A stretch of 64,000 bases of DNA from Lytechinus variegatus (Eukaryota; Echinodermata; Echinoidea; Temnopleuroida; Toxopneustidae): NCBI RefSeq assembly GCF_018143015.1, contig NC_054746.1, positions 26,054,464 to 26,118,463 of the forward strand. The letters run 5' to 3'. The position numbers were made by a program, and so were the translations under genes. The notes under the pieces were generated by a model. It saw only the letters and a list, made by a program, of their open reading frames with translations, did no database searches and had not been told where the DNA came from. Shown here one piece after another: positions 23,660-35,010 of the stretch. The first letter of the stretch is position 1. Each line of letters starts with the position of its first letter.

Positions 23660-24757
23660 TCTCACCTGCATAGCAGAGTGAGACTATAGGCGCCGCTTTT
23701 CCGACGGCGGCGGCGACGGCGGCGGTGGCGGCGGCGGCGGCGTCAACATCAAATCTTAACCTGAGGTTAAGTTTTTGAAAGGACATCATAACTTAGAAAG
23801 TATATGGACCTAGTTCATGAAACTTGGCCATAAGGTTAATCAAGTATTACTGAACATCCTATTAGAGTTTCATGTCACATGACCAAGGTCAAAGGTCATT
23901 TAGGGTCAATGAACTTAGACCATGTTGGAGGAATCAACATCAAAATCTTAACCTGAGGTTAAGTTTTTGAAATAACGTCATAACTTAGAAAGTATATGAA
24001 ACTAGTTCATGAAACTTGGACATAAGGTTAATCAAGTATCACTGAACATCCTGCATGAGTTTAATGTCACATGACCAAGGTCAAAGGTCATTTAGGGTCA
24101 ATGAACTTTGGCCAAATTGGGGGTATCTGTTGAATTCCCATCATAACTTTGAAAGTTTATGGATCTGATTCATGAAACTTGGACATAATAGTAATCAAGC
24201 ATCACTGAACATTTTGTGCGAGTTTCAGGTCACATGACCAAGGTCAAAGGTCAATGAACTTTGGCCGAATTGGATGTATCTGTTGAATTACCATCATAAC
24301 TTTGAAAGTTTATGGATCTGATTCATGAAACTTGGACATAAGAGTAATCAAGTATCACTGAACATCCTGTGCGAGTTTCAGGTCACATGATCAAGGTCAA
24401 AGGTCAATGAACTTTGGCCGAATTGGATGTATCTGTTGAATTACCATCATAACTTTGAAAGTTTATGGATCTGATTCATGAAACTTGGACATAAGAGTAA
24501 TCAAGTATCACTGAACATCCTGTGCGAGTTTCAGGTCACATGATCAAGGTCAAAGGTCAATGAACTTTGAGCCATGTTGGTTTTTTTGTTAAATAACAAT
24601 CATATCTCTGTAAGTTTATTGGTCTAGTTCATAAAAAGTGGACATAATAGTAACCATGTATCACTGAACATCTTGTGCGAGTTAGAGTAGTTTTCAAAGT
24701 CAGCACTGCTGCTATATTTAACTGCGTGATGCAGGTGAGACGGCCAGAGGCATTCCA
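23660..24757. mobile_element. Tandem-unit element with DR1 nuclear-receptor motifs in each unit
   Basis: Subterminal inverted repeats are TCTCACCTGCAT (23660-23671) and ATGCAGGTGAGA (24729-24740). A CGG/CGA trinucleotide run follows the left end (23700-23742). The interior is about five tandem units. Each includes AACTTTGAAAGTTTATGG or a variant, CATGAAACTTGGACATAA, ATCACTGAACATCCT and CAAGGTCAAAGGTCA. The perfect DR1 motif AGGTCAAAGGTCA starts at 23886, 24078, 24241, 24394 and 24547, giving spacings of 192, 163, 153 and 153 bp; the last two units are almost identical. The likely right end is CCACTTG before TT at ~24757. The architecture matches the elements at 10381-11512 and 48415-48985. 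Family assignment (Helentron-related) is inferred. Confidence 0.7.
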
Positions 24758-25701
24758 CTTGTTCATATTTAATGTTTGACTTCATTGACATCAAATGACT
24801 TATATGATACTATATCCATTCATTGATTTGTGATATCTCATAACCATTTGATGAAACACTTGGATTAATAAAAAAAATACCTTCTTTAAATGACTTTTAA
24901 ACTAGTAACTGTAATTTATACCCACATAATTTCCTATGGTTAAATCCCAACTTCAGATCACTTAAACTTATGGCGACCATAACGGGGGGGGATTCAAAAG
25001 TAGAAGCACTTTCAATGGGTTATGCAATGATCCAAGTGCGTTGCTATGACAATGCGATTGCATACATTATCTTTTGTTAGGTATGCTTAAAGCCCCCCCC
25101 CTGCAGTTATGAATCACCTTGAAAAAACAGCAACAAAGCTAAATTGGTCTATATTTCACAATCATTCCAAGTTTCATGGAATTGTGAGGAGATTTATGTC
25201 GACGCCATCAAGATATCTCATTTCTGCTGAACAGGCAAGGCAAAAACCATGAGGCGAAATTTGTTTGCCTTAAAATTGCAACAAGCGGCATATATTGTAG
25301 GGTGGTTTTTATGAAAGGCCTCTAGAAATAATGCTTGCATTTAAGGTTTACTTTGATTTTATTGTATCATTTTTAAAGCTTATGACGTTGCCGCTTATCT
25401 GTGCACATCAAAACAGTGCTGTAAAAATTACCTAGTTGTAGATTAGTTCCGCAGCGCTCTGCCAGCTTGGTGTAAAGAGGTACAATGTCCAATATCCAGA
25501 GTCCAAAATATTCATGTTTACTCGATATGAGATTGCCGGATGGTGAATAATATCAACTTGGTGCTTGAGTGAAGTAAAGAGTTCAGAAACTTACAAAATT
25601 TCTCCTACACGTGTGCGATACGTGGAGTGTAGACCAATGTGTGTTTTTAATCATTATTATCATTCTGTCTCGGATAAAGTTTTTTGGGGTACAGTTTGGG
25701 C

Positions 25702-25709
25702 TATAAAAG
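25702..25709 (+). promoter_or_regulatory. TATA box of the UGT gene
   Basis: TATAAAAG lies 79 bases upstream of the UGT start codon at 25788. Transcription would be expected to begin about 30 bases downstream, leaving a short 5' UTR of roughly 55 bases. The match to the consensus is exact; its use is inferred from position. Confidence 0.6.
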
Positions 25710-25787
25710 CCAATCGATGAGGGTGAGTTATATATCTACACGCCCCCCTTTCTCCCTCCTGAGATGTATTGATATCAAAAGGGAGAC

Positions 25788-28700
25788 ATGAAGTATCCAT
25801 CGGTTTTATCGAATTTCATCTTGTTATTCTGTCTAGTATCAGCCGAGTGTGGAACTATTCTCCTCTCGGCTATGTTCGGCGAGGGCAGCCACTTTATGGC
25901 TTCTGCTGCTATAGCAGAATCCCTTGTAAAACGCGGCCACAATGTCACAGCTCTGATTGGTCAAGCATACGCTGAACAGGCTAATAATCCTCGCTTTGCC
26001 CCCATCTTTGACTTCAAGTTATTTGATCATGGAGTGGAACCAGAGGTCTTCCGCGAGAAATTCAAAGTCATCAACAGCATTGCCTTCGAGAAGTCGAGCT
26101 TGAAGGCTCATGCTATGGCGGAAGAGCTCCGGCAACACATGGTAATTTCGTGTGAACTTATTTTGAACAATACAACGCTTCTCAAGGAACTATTGTCCAT
26201 TGATGTCATTTTGTACGATGCAACATGGCCTTGTGCCTTGGTTATCAAGGAACATATTCGGAAAGCTGGTGGCCGTGATCATCAACGAGACATTCCTGTT
26301 GTGTCTGTCCTTCCCTCCACACCAGCTTCGTTGTACATCAAGGCGGCAGGCTCGTCATTTCATTTCTCCATATCTCCCGACGTCGCGACTGGCTACTCCA
26401 ATCGGATGTCATTCAAAGAAAGGATATTCAACGTCCTTTGGGCAATGATGATCGATATGTTTGCAAGTGCTCAGTTCTCTCCGTATGATAAATATCTATC
26501 CGCTCTGGGATCGGATAAGACGCTCTTTGATCTGTTCAGGTCTTCTGACTTGTATCTCTTCAACTGTGATTTTGCGGCGGAGTTCCCTTTTCCTACAACT
26601 CCTAACATCATTCCTGTTGGCGGGCTTACAACTAGGCCTTCTCTACCCCTTGAAAGTGTGAGAGATTTACCATTTTATTTCCTTTTATCTATTAAGGCGA
26701 TCTTTAACCTGATTTACATCCCTGCCCTATAACGCAGGAACCTACCTAACTAGCTGTGTGTTCGGGCCGGGATAAATCAAAATTTGTTTAATAAGTGAAT
26801 TAAATCACCGAGTCTTTTCTACCAGATGGATCCTTTGCAATAAGGTAATTGAAAAATTTCGAAAAGCATACTGCAACTAAAATATCACTTCACTATCATT
26901 ATAATGTTTCATGATATTGTGCACATTGCACATTGTCATAATCGTAATATTCCTCCTTTCTTGAGCAAACATATGTGGGCATATCATAATTAGACGATGG
27001 AAGCATAGCGAATACTTGTAGATATATATATATATATTACAAAAGCATAACAATTCATATATGATCACAATCATTACGGTGCATGATCGACAAAGAAGCC
27101 TTCCCATCTCATCCACTAACCATTCCTCTTGCCATTTTCACTTCAGGAGCTCGAAGACTTTGTTACGAATTCTGGTGACTATGGGGTAGTGGTTTTCACT
27201 CTTGGGTCATACCTCACCTCCATGGACTCCGACATCTTAGAGATGTTTGCACAGGCTTTTGAACGGTTACCTCAGAGGATAATATGGCAGCTCAGAGACA
27301 GGGCTGACATCAAACTGCCCAACAATGTCAAAATCATGCCATGGCTACCGCAAAATGATTTACTAGGTAAAAAATTACAACTAGACTGGTGTTGGTCGAT
27401 CGAAAGAGAGATCAATAATGGAGCAGATGTGCCCAACCCCCCCCCCCCCCCCCAAAAAAAAAAATAGGAAAATTATATTTTCATTTTAAAAATATCAAAA
27501 GTTTTGCTCTCTCGCTTCGCTTTCTCGGGACTTTAAAATGTCAGAGACGTCATCTTTTCCGTGTTTCCCCCCTCAAATCTTTGGCTCACTGCGCTACCGG
27601 GAAATATATTGAACACCTGAAAGAATATTTGAAAGCCATATGTCAGCAGTATCACCCAGCTAATATGACTGCATATGTTTATTCACCAATTATTGATTTC
27701 CAGCTAGTGGTACACCTCAGAAAAATGGATCCCCAGGAATGCAAGCTCTATAGCTTGTGCCCCTTCCAAAATCTGTCTCCCGGGGTAAGCGCTGGAGTTG
27801 CCCCAACACCTAATCGTATTTAAAAAAAACACTATACGACAGTACTAGTGAGTATGTTTCGTGGTAGGATGTTATGCTTTTATATGATATGGGAAAAATC
27901 ATGCAAATTAATAAAATCATAGAGAGATCTAATATGATAGTATGCCCACTCCCATTCTCCTGCAATCAGGTCACCCAAAGACACGGGCCTTCATGTACCA
28001 AGGAGGCAACAATGGTTTCTACGAGGCCGTCTACCATGCTGTACCCATGGTCGTCATCCCTTTCTACGGTGACCAACACGACGTTGCCGCCAGGGTGACC
28101 TCTAGGGGACTGGGAAAGGTCTTGGACAAGTTCAGTCTCAGTGTCGATATCATCCACTCCGCTTTGACTGACGTCATTACAAATGATAGGTATAGAAATA
28201 GTACTACTTTTGAATTTGTCAAATACTTAGTTTCACTCGATATTCTTATGTTTTCTCTTGTTCGAAAGTCATTTTCCTCACAGTGCTTTTTCAATTAAGA
28301 AATAAATAGTTAATATAGTTAAAATAGTTAATATGCTGGCTTTTGGAGATATTATAATGGATTTCACACTGAAATACAAGCTGGATTCATTTTTTGATGA
28401 CTGTCATGGCTGTTGGATCCTGAGTTCGGCAGTCTTAATTGATTCCCGTTTTCGATAAATATACTTTTGTCTATATTCCAAGTTTTGGACTAAAAAGAAT
28501 GAGAATCAAAGTGTTTAGTGGGCTCTTGGCGTTTGCGAACCGAAATTATTAATGTCGAATCCATCTTATTTGGTGAATGTGGCCTACAATATATTTGATA
28601 AGCTTAACCGGGGCCTAGCATGCTCAAAGGGATGAAGGATCATGGTTAGCCCAAATACAGTTCCTTGAAGATTCATGAAAACATTTTGTGAAAATGAGTG

Positions 28701-31700
28701 CCTTCGCCAGGTCACAATTTTTTTACAGTTAAACGGATGTTTAAATGATTCCCAATGTATGTGATATATTACATGTATCTGTCATATTTCCGCATACATT
28801 CGTAATTCCGAAGGTTCGGATATTCTGAAGGTTCGTTATTCTGAAGGTTCGTATTTCCGAAGGTTCGTAATTTCGAAGGTTCGTTAGTCCGAAAACGAAA
28901 TGAGGTTCGTAGTTTCGAAGGTTCGTCAATCTAAAAACGAAATGAGGTTCATAATTCAGAAGGTTCGTTAGTCCGAAAACTAAATGATTAACGAACCTTA
29001 TTTCTTTTTCGGACTAACGAACCTTCGGAACAACGAACCTTATTTCGTTTTTTGATTAACGAACCTTCGGAACATCGAACCTTATTTTGTTTTTGGATTA
29101 TCGAACCTTCGGAATAATGCCACAAATGTTCGGATTAATGAACCCTTTTACGTTTTTGGATTAACGAACGTCGAGGTATAGGCAATTTACGTGTTTCGGA
29201 ATAACGAAGTGTAACCCATATTTCTTTGGATATAAATGCACATAAATGCACATCATCATGATCATAAGGGCATTTTCACGGTAACTGGCGTTACACGGCA
29301 CAATTTACACACTTTTAATTGTGTGTATTATTATCAGTGTTGTAGTGCCTTGATGCTCGGCCTTGGCCTTAAGGCGCCTTAAGGCCTATTTTTTCAAAGC
29401 CTTGGCCTTGAACATTCAGGCCTTGGCCTTGAGAGGGCCTTGGCCTTGGCCTTGAGGATTTTGAGCCTTGAAATTTCAAGGCATTTTCAAGGCTTTTTCA
29501 AGGCATTTTGTATTTTGTACTTTCATTTGTTTTATACAAGTAATTATACATGTTTCAATTGTTCTGTACATCTAATGACACTTAATACTACCGGTCAGCA
29601 GCAGCAGAAGCAGTATGTGTACTTAGCAGTGCCATCAATTGCAATTATCATCACATAATTATGTAACAAAGAGAAGTGATGAAAATTAATATTATTTATT
29701 GGTAATATGACGTAATCATGACTAATAAGGATAATGAAAATATCAATGATAATGATAATAATTATGATTAGGATTATAGTCAGTGGCGTAACTACAGGGG
29801 GGCATGGGGGCACGTGCCCCCCCCCCCCCCCCATCGGCTGACTAAAAAAAAGGAGGAAAAGAGGGAGAAAGGAAGAGAAACGTAGTGGGAAAGAAGACAA
29901 TGTTCATTATAATGTTATAATTATGTTATGTTACATTACATAAGAAACATTTTTTTCATATAAATGAAACATAATTTGCTCAGGGCATATGTCTTCATTG
30001 TTCCTGGTGCTCCCATTGTCTGTTTACCGAGATATATAATCCTGTTATACTAAAACCTCCCGTTTTCAATTCAATATACACCAAACTACCAAATATATTT
30101 CCTCGCACTTCGAGTTATTCTTTTACATGTACAAAAGTATGCTTCTTTTTCATGAATACTTTAAGTGATTGTCCCATTTTAAGGTCTTAATATAAAACAT
30201 TTCCTGTCCGTGCTTACGTTTGCAGTAGTGGATTGGTAAAAGATGTCTGCTCTCCATCAATTCCTAGAATGAGTCCTTATAATGTTCCTTTTTCTGTTTT
30301 CTGATCTGAATATCAAAAATTTTCAGCTCGCGCTTCGAGCTCGCATCATTTGGTTAGTGAACTATGTAAGTCCTTCTTGAATTCCTACAAACAAGCCTTA
30401 AAATGCCCTTCTTCAGGTCTGAATTTCCTAAATTTTCAGCTCGCGCTTCACGCTCGCAAGATTTGATTAGTGAGATGGGTATGTTAATTGTTAATCATGA
30501 TTACAAGTGCTTTATGTGCATGTTTGGATGTAATTCTAACAAAATCAGCAAGCGCTTATTGGCACTCCCATTAGATGACTATGGTGAGATGTGTATAATC
30601 TTAATAGATAAAAGATTCCTAAAATATAGTCCTTAAAATCTTCCTGTTTGGGGTCAATATTTACAAAAATTTCAGTTCGCGCTTCGCGCTCGCATTATTT
30701 AACGAGACAGGTACGTATCATTATTACAAAAGATTGATTGTAATGTCCCTATTTAGGTTTGAATATCAAAAATTTTAAGCTCGCGCTTCGCGCTCGCATT
30801 ATTTGACTAGTGAGATACATGTCCGTTTATTGGCACTGTCCTTATAAAAATATCTCTATTAGTTCAGTATACCTGGCAACTGGGAGCGCTTTGCGCGCTC
30901 ACTAGGCAATTCCAAGTTTTTGCTGGTGACCCACGGTACGCCACTGATTATAGTGATTTTATGACAGGAATAATTCTGACAGATCTGACTGCAATTTTGA
31001 CAACAATTTTCATACTCTAAAAATAGCTTACTCTAAAGAATGATAACAAGGTTGATTTCTATTCCATTAGGTTTTCCTTGTATTATTTTCTTTGACCAAC
31101 AAGAATGTTTTAAGTCTTAATGATATTCTGAAGAGATTCGGTAAACTTGAACACAAACTTCAATTTCGTCATTTCCAAATGGGCTATGGCATCTATGGCA
31201 TCAATGGCATGATGAGCCAAAAATTTTGAGGGGCCAAGCATGGCGTACAGAGCAAAATTTTAGGTTTCAAAATCAACAAATTTAGATTGTCCTTGCATAA
31301 ATTATTGTTAAGTAAGGTTCGCATTCAATTTACACAAAAAAATGCTTAGGATGTCTAGTTTTTAGATCGGAATATTACAAATTTTTGAGCTCGCGCTTTG
31401 CGCTCGCATTTTTTTTGATTGGTGAGTTATGTATCCTATTTATGAGTCACTAAATGCAGTCCAGAACAGCTTCCTTTTCTGGTCAGTAAAAATTTCTGCT
31501 TGTGTTTTGTGCTCGCGTTAATTTGTTTAGTAAGATGCACACCTTTTTCATGATTACAAAAACAGCTCAAAATATTTAAATTTCATTTCTTATTACAACA
31601 TCTCGCAAGGATGCCCTTTTAACAGTGATTGGCACCATTAAATTGACCCAAAATCGAGTTTTACAACTTCAAAATTGATTTTTTTTTCAAAACCACTTGC

Positions 31701-32962
31701 TCGCTATGCTTTCTATAGCGGGAAATTAAAGCCTAAATCAAAATATCTGTCTTATCAATTAGAAATCACTTTAAAAAGCTTTGCTGAACTGCACCAAAAT
31801 TCTCATTTTGACTTATACTGTAAGTGCATTTTTGGCTTTGACCTCCCCCCAAAAAAAATACATTCTGCCTCCCCTGTCCCAGGTAGAGGAGAAAGACATG
31901 TTGAGAATGGGCATGCCAGGATCAGATCACCTTGGTAATAATAATTATTGCAATGTGAATCGCCTAGAACAATAATGAATTGTACAAATGTAACTATATG
32001 TTTATTTTAATTTTATGTCTAAATCTACATGATCTATCATGAAATTATTTTCGTTTTAAATGTACAAGGGTAAAAAATTTTGCTCGCTCACACCTTTTAT
32101 ACATTTGGTCCTGTGTGTCATGTATGCCGCCTAAGCATTGTTGTCTATTTTTTTCCATATATTGTACAATTGAAATGCCTTGGCCTTGGCCTTGGCCTTG
32201 AGGTTTTCAGGCCTTGGCCTTGGCCTTGGGTTTCCATGCCTTGGCCTCAGCCTTGGTTATTGAAGCCTTGGCCTTGGGTATTAAAGCCTTGGCCTTGGCC
32301 TTAGCCTTGGAGGTTTGAGCCTTGACTACAACACTGATTATTATCTCTAAAACAACAAATGATGGGAGTTTGCTTTTATCTCTAAAACAACGAATGATGG
32401 GAGTTTGCATTTTAAGCAAACTCCCATCATTTGTTGTTTTAGAGATAATCATACTCACAATGAAAAGTGTGTAAAATTGTGCCGTGTACCCTCAGTGACC
32501 GTGAAAATGCCCATATGCAGATCGATGACCAAACAACTTCCACCCGATATGAGAATCTCTCTCTTGATTTAAATGGGAACGAATGGAAACAGAAGAAAAT
32601 ATGTCTTAGATCAAAATGAAATATTATAACAAATTACATCACAATCTCGTGAACTTCATTCTATCGTTTTATTTATAATTATTTGCAGCTACAGCAAAAA
32701 TATTCAGAGGACTTCGGCAATCTTTAGGGATCACGACATGAACCCACCCGACACCGGTGCATTTTGGGTAGAACATGTGATGAAATATGGAGGCTCCTAT
32801 ATGCGTACACCAGTAAATGATCTCAATATTATTCAGTACTATTTGATTGATGTTATCCTGATTTTCATATTTTCTACGACTTTGGTCATGGGGCTTCTTG
32901 TTTGCTCGTGCCGTTTTCTGATCGGGTGCATTTGTAAAAGGAGAAAAGAGAAAGTTGAGTGA
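25788..32962 (+). CDS. UDP-glucuronosyltransferase-like enzyme (4 exons, complete)
   Basis: Exons 25788-26657, 27147-27366, 27970-28189 and 32689-32962 (TGA) join in phase to give 527 residues, the usual UGT length. Such enzymes transfer a sugar from UDP-sugar to lipophilic acceptors in the ER lumen. A signal peptide (~1-19) precedes GEGSHFM, whose His35 matches the UGT catalytic His; YDATWPC probably supplies the partner Asp. Exon 2 begins ELEDFV and contains VVVFTLGS and MPWLPQNDLLG. The donor-binding signature follows at ~356-400 (HPKTRAFMYQGGNNGFYEAV, then FYGDQ with D398 and Q399). Near the C-terminus are a transmembrane helix (LIDVILIFIFSTTLVMGLLV) and a basic tail ending KEKVE, which fits a KxKxx ER-retrieval signal. 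The signature reads FMYQGG where most members have FxTHGG or FITHGG. The last intron, 4.5 kb, is filled by a composite transposon. The subfamily cannot be assigned from the sequence alone. Confidence 0.93.
27437..27464. repeat. Poly-C/poly-A tract
   Basis: A run of about 17 C followed by about 11 A lies in the UGT intron 27367-27969. The next ~360 bases are probably remnant repeat sequence (for example TCTCGCTTCGCTTTCTCGGG). The 80-codon open frame starting at 27581 is unsupported. Confidence 0.6.
28797..29207. repeat. Fold-back element of GAAGGTTCGTTATTCCG sub-repeats
   Basis: The left half (about 28797-28985) consists of repeated words such as CGAAGGTTCGTAATT and CCGAAAACGAAATGAGGTTC. The right half (about 28988-29207) carries the same words inverted, for example CGGACTAACGAACCTTCGG. 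The unit is about 15-20 bp long. It lies in the last UGT intron, immediately left of the composite transposon at 29268. Open frames within it simply translate the repeat. Confidence 0.75.
29781..30946. mobile_element. hAT-like non-autonomous element (1,166 bp) with perfect 8-bp target duplication
   Basis: Termini CAGTGGCGTA and TACGCCACTG are inverted repeats (left 29781, right ending 30946). They are flanked by the identical 8-mer ATTATAGT at 29773-29780 and 30947-30954, the hAT hallmark. The interior has a G/C homopolymer region (29800-29832) and repeated units around the quasi-palindrome GCTCGCGCTTCGCGCTCGC at about 30326, 30437, 30674 and 30778. Similar words at 31387 and 31498 fall outside the element. 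It is nested in the composite transposon 29268-32512. No protein is encoded. Confidence 0.85.
32176..32325. repeat. GGCCTTGGCCTT subterminal repeat array
   Basis: About fifteen GCCTTGG words lie within 150 bp, interrupted by short spacers (TTTTCAGG, GTTTCCATG). The matching array at the other end of the same transposon is at 29370-29500. Translated on the reverse strand it gives a Lys/Ala-rich peptide, which is not considered a protein. Confidence 0.75.
32340..32450. repeat. Small fold-back: two direct and one inverted copy of a 32-bp unit
   Basis: The unit begins TTATCTCTAAAACAACAAAT and ends GGGAGTTTGC. It occurs twice in direct orientation (about 32341 and 32376) and once inverted (about 32415-32447), ending AGAGATAATC. 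It interrupts the right terminal repeat of the 29268-32512 transposon, so it is a later insertion. Confidence 0.8.
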
Positions 32963-33019
32963 CATTAATTTGTTTCTCTCTTTGAAGACCTAGGCACTGA
33001 TCGGTGGGATCAAGGAATC

Positions 33020-33371
33020 GAGGGTCCAGGATTTTCAAAGGGTGGGGGCACATCATTTTTCCTAGGTAAAGGTGATCCATATGAACAGAATATTCTCGAA
33101 ATATATGCTGTGACTCTCAAAGGGCCTGGGCACACTTGTGTATGAACAACATATTCACAGTAAGATATTGACTATTATTGGGTGCCTTTTACCTTGTACA
33201 TTTTATTCATGGCACGGCCCCAATGCAAATCAGACTATGTATCTGTTTTGGGTTTTTTACCGTGTGAAAATAAAATTTATCTATCTATCTGTCTATATGG
33301 CTCTCAGAGGGGGGGGGGGCTGGGCAAGGGCCGAATTTCCACCCCCCCCCCCCTCCTGGATCCGCCACTGG
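33020..33371. mobile_element. MITE of the 'GGATCCAGGATTTT' family (probable copy)
   Basis: The left part reads GGGTCCAGGATTTTCAAAGG with a G-rich stretch; the right part has a C-run followed by CTCCTGGATCCGCCACTG. These resemble the ends of the better-defined copy at 34797-35010. Inside are AATAAA (33269-33274) and a CTAT tetranucleotide run (33277-33298), so it may be compound. The exact borders are uncertain. Confidence 0.45.
33269..33274 (+). promoter_or_regulatory. Candidate polyadenylation signal for the UGT gene
   Basis: AATAAA lies about 305 bases after the UGT stop codon (32960-32962). It falls inside a suspected repeat, and further AATAAA words occur at about 33446 and 33814. Usage is uncertain. 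Confidence 0.25.
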
Positions 33372-33639
33372 GTGAGATGTCGAATTGAAAGTAATTATGA
33401 TTAGGCCCTATAAACCAATAGACATGATAGATTTCACTTGTGTGAAATAAATATATGATTCGTGTCGATGGTCTTCGAAGCAACATTGCATCCCCCCCCC
33501 CAGAAAAATCGTATGTGACAGTATGGTGATCCCCCTCCAAAATCAGATTTTTTAATTAACACACTAATTATTATAAAGGGTAATAGTTTCAAAGTGGTTG
33601 CTGTTGCTATTATTGTGAATGGCATAATTATGTTGATTA

Positions 33640-33840
33640 ACACCATATAAGTTGTAATTTGTAGTTGTATTACCTTGTATATAGGATTGGTTTATGTTTT
33701 CTTTTATATATGTATTTGTTTGTATATATTGTATTTTTAAACCTGACCGCTGGACCCCTCAGAAGAACAGCCTGTGGCTGAAGAGGGCCATCCAGCCCAC
33801 GAGTGGAAAATGAATAAATAGATAAATAAAAATTAACATC
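33640..33840 (+). mobile_element. Probable 3' tail of a non-LTR retrotransposon
   Basis: T-rich sequence with TGTATAT words runs into GACCGCTGGACCCCTCAGAA, then GAACAGCCTGTGGCTGAAGA, and ends in tandem AATAAATAGATAAATAAA. This 'pyrimidine-rich region, then GAAGAACAGC...GCTGAAGAGGGC, then AATAAA repeats' arrangement is typical of truncated CR1/L2-like LINE 3' ends. No reverse transcriptase frame remains. The assignment rests on pattern recognition only. Confidence 0.45.
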
Positions 33841-34796
33841 ATACAAAGCATTTCCCTGTAGTTTATATCACTATGAAATCATACCAATATTTTTACTTCT
33901 TCAATCCATATGGCTGCCATTTTCACAGTAAAAGTCTTCTTGCATCGGATAGAATATAAAAAGGGTAGGCCTACAATATCGATTCGCCACTTATGTCTTC
34001 GTTTTTATTTTCTTGTTACAATGATTGGAATCTTTACACTTTATATGAGCCTGTAATGTTATATATTTTTATCCCACGGGAATAAAAAAAAAAATCATAC
34101 GATTTTCATTCTTCAGTATTATTGATAATTAAATATTTGAACTTAAACTTTATTGTTTAAGATTTTTGTATGTGTTTAAACAAGCTGTGCGATCGACACC
34201 GTAAACAACGTTGTTTAAATGATTTTTAACAGTGTATATACTTTGTACCAGACAATGTTTGTTACTATTCTGAAATGATTGTTAAAGATTAGATGATCTT
34301 TTGTACCTGTATAAATCGTTTTGTTTAATAATAAAGAAAGAGATAATTCCATCATCTTCATAACTTGACAGGGAATTCTTGGAAATTGTAGTTTTGACTG
34401 TGAACATATGTTTTACTAATTGTGACGATTTTTTTTTTGTCAGTGGAGAATCAAATATATTTTCTGAGCAGCAATATGTATGGGCGTAATTATTTAATTG
34501 GCTGCAAACACATTTAGAGGTAATTTCTTCCATTGCCTGCAGGGGCGGGGTGGCATAGGCCTACAGCTAGGGGCAGGGGCGCGAACCACTTCTTGCACTA
34601 GGCCTACGGTTGTTTTTTCTTCTCAAGCGAGAAGAATTAAGGAAGAAAGGAGAAATGAGAATTAAAACAAGAGTGGAATAGGCCAGAAAAAATGGTCGTC
34701 GTGCCTGCCTCCTCTCCTGGTATCCTTGCGTCGCCCCTGATCGTACATTGCTATACATAATGAACCAACTGCGAAGTAGGTATGCCTATATGTAAA

Positions 34797-35010
34797 GGGG
34801 CGGATCCAGGATTTTCCGGGGGGGGCAAATTTTTCAGAGGAAAAACAAATCAACCACAAATTAAGGACATTTCGTACCTGAAAAAAAAGGTCTTCAATTT
34901 CAAAAGAGGGCACACCTATGTTTGAATGGCATTTTCACATTACAAATATTCTAATTTTGCTTCTCAAAGGGGGGGGGGGCACACGGTGTGCCCCCCCTGG
35001 ATCCTCGCCT
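34797..35010. mobile_element. MITE of the 'GGGGCGGATCCAGG' family
   Basis: The left end GGGGCGGATCCAGGATTTTC and the right end (CCCTGGATCCTCGCCT) are inverted. Homopolymer G- and C-runs lie just inside the ends (34818-34826, 34970-34980, 34990-34997). The body is about 210 bp and encodes nothing. A probable second copy is at 33020-33371. Confidence 0.6.

Larger units (their letters stand above)
17453..25700. other. Intergenic spacer between RPS6KC1 and the UGT gene
   Basis: No exon was recognised in this 8.2-kb AT-rich spacer. It holds the RPS6KC1 3' flank and four mobile elements listed separately (18320-19160, 21179-21310, 22413-22644, 23660-24757). At 19962-19982 there is a T-run followed by a G-run. 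The remaining sequence (19161-21178, 21311-22412, 22645-23659, 24758-25700) shows only short chance open frames and no domain that I recognise. Confidence 0.6.
29268..32512. mobile_element. 3.2-kb composite DNA transposon with long terminal inverted repeats
   Basis: The left end GGGCATTTTCACGGTAACTG and the right end (reverse complement GGGCATTTTCACGGTCACTG) begin inverted repeats. The repeat continues through ACACGGCACAATTT and CACACTTTT to ATCAGTGTTGTAGT, roughly 80 bp in all. Inside each end lies a subterminal array of GGCCTTGGCCTT words (29370-29500 and 32176-32325). A 1.17-kb hAT-like element (29781-30946) is nested in the left part, and a small fold-back (32340-32450) interrupts the right repeat. 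No transposase frame was found. It sits in the last UGT intron. A target duplication was not clear. Confidence 0.75.

Noticed and set aside
23700-24560. CRISPR-like regular repeats
   Set aside because: The units are ~153-192 bp and abut with no unique spacers, and the host is a eukaryote.
27581-27823. 80-codon open frame in a UGT intron as an extra UGT exon
   Set aside because: Flanking UGT exons join in phase without it, and it has no similarity to UGT sequence.
28741-28929. Repetitive protein with NLRNYEP motifs
   Set aside because: It is a translation of the GAAGGTTCG fold-back repeat, and the frame breaks outside the repeat.
32080-32458. Pro/Trp-rich and Lys/Ala-rich open frames
   Set aside because: These are translations of the GCCTTGG repeat array.
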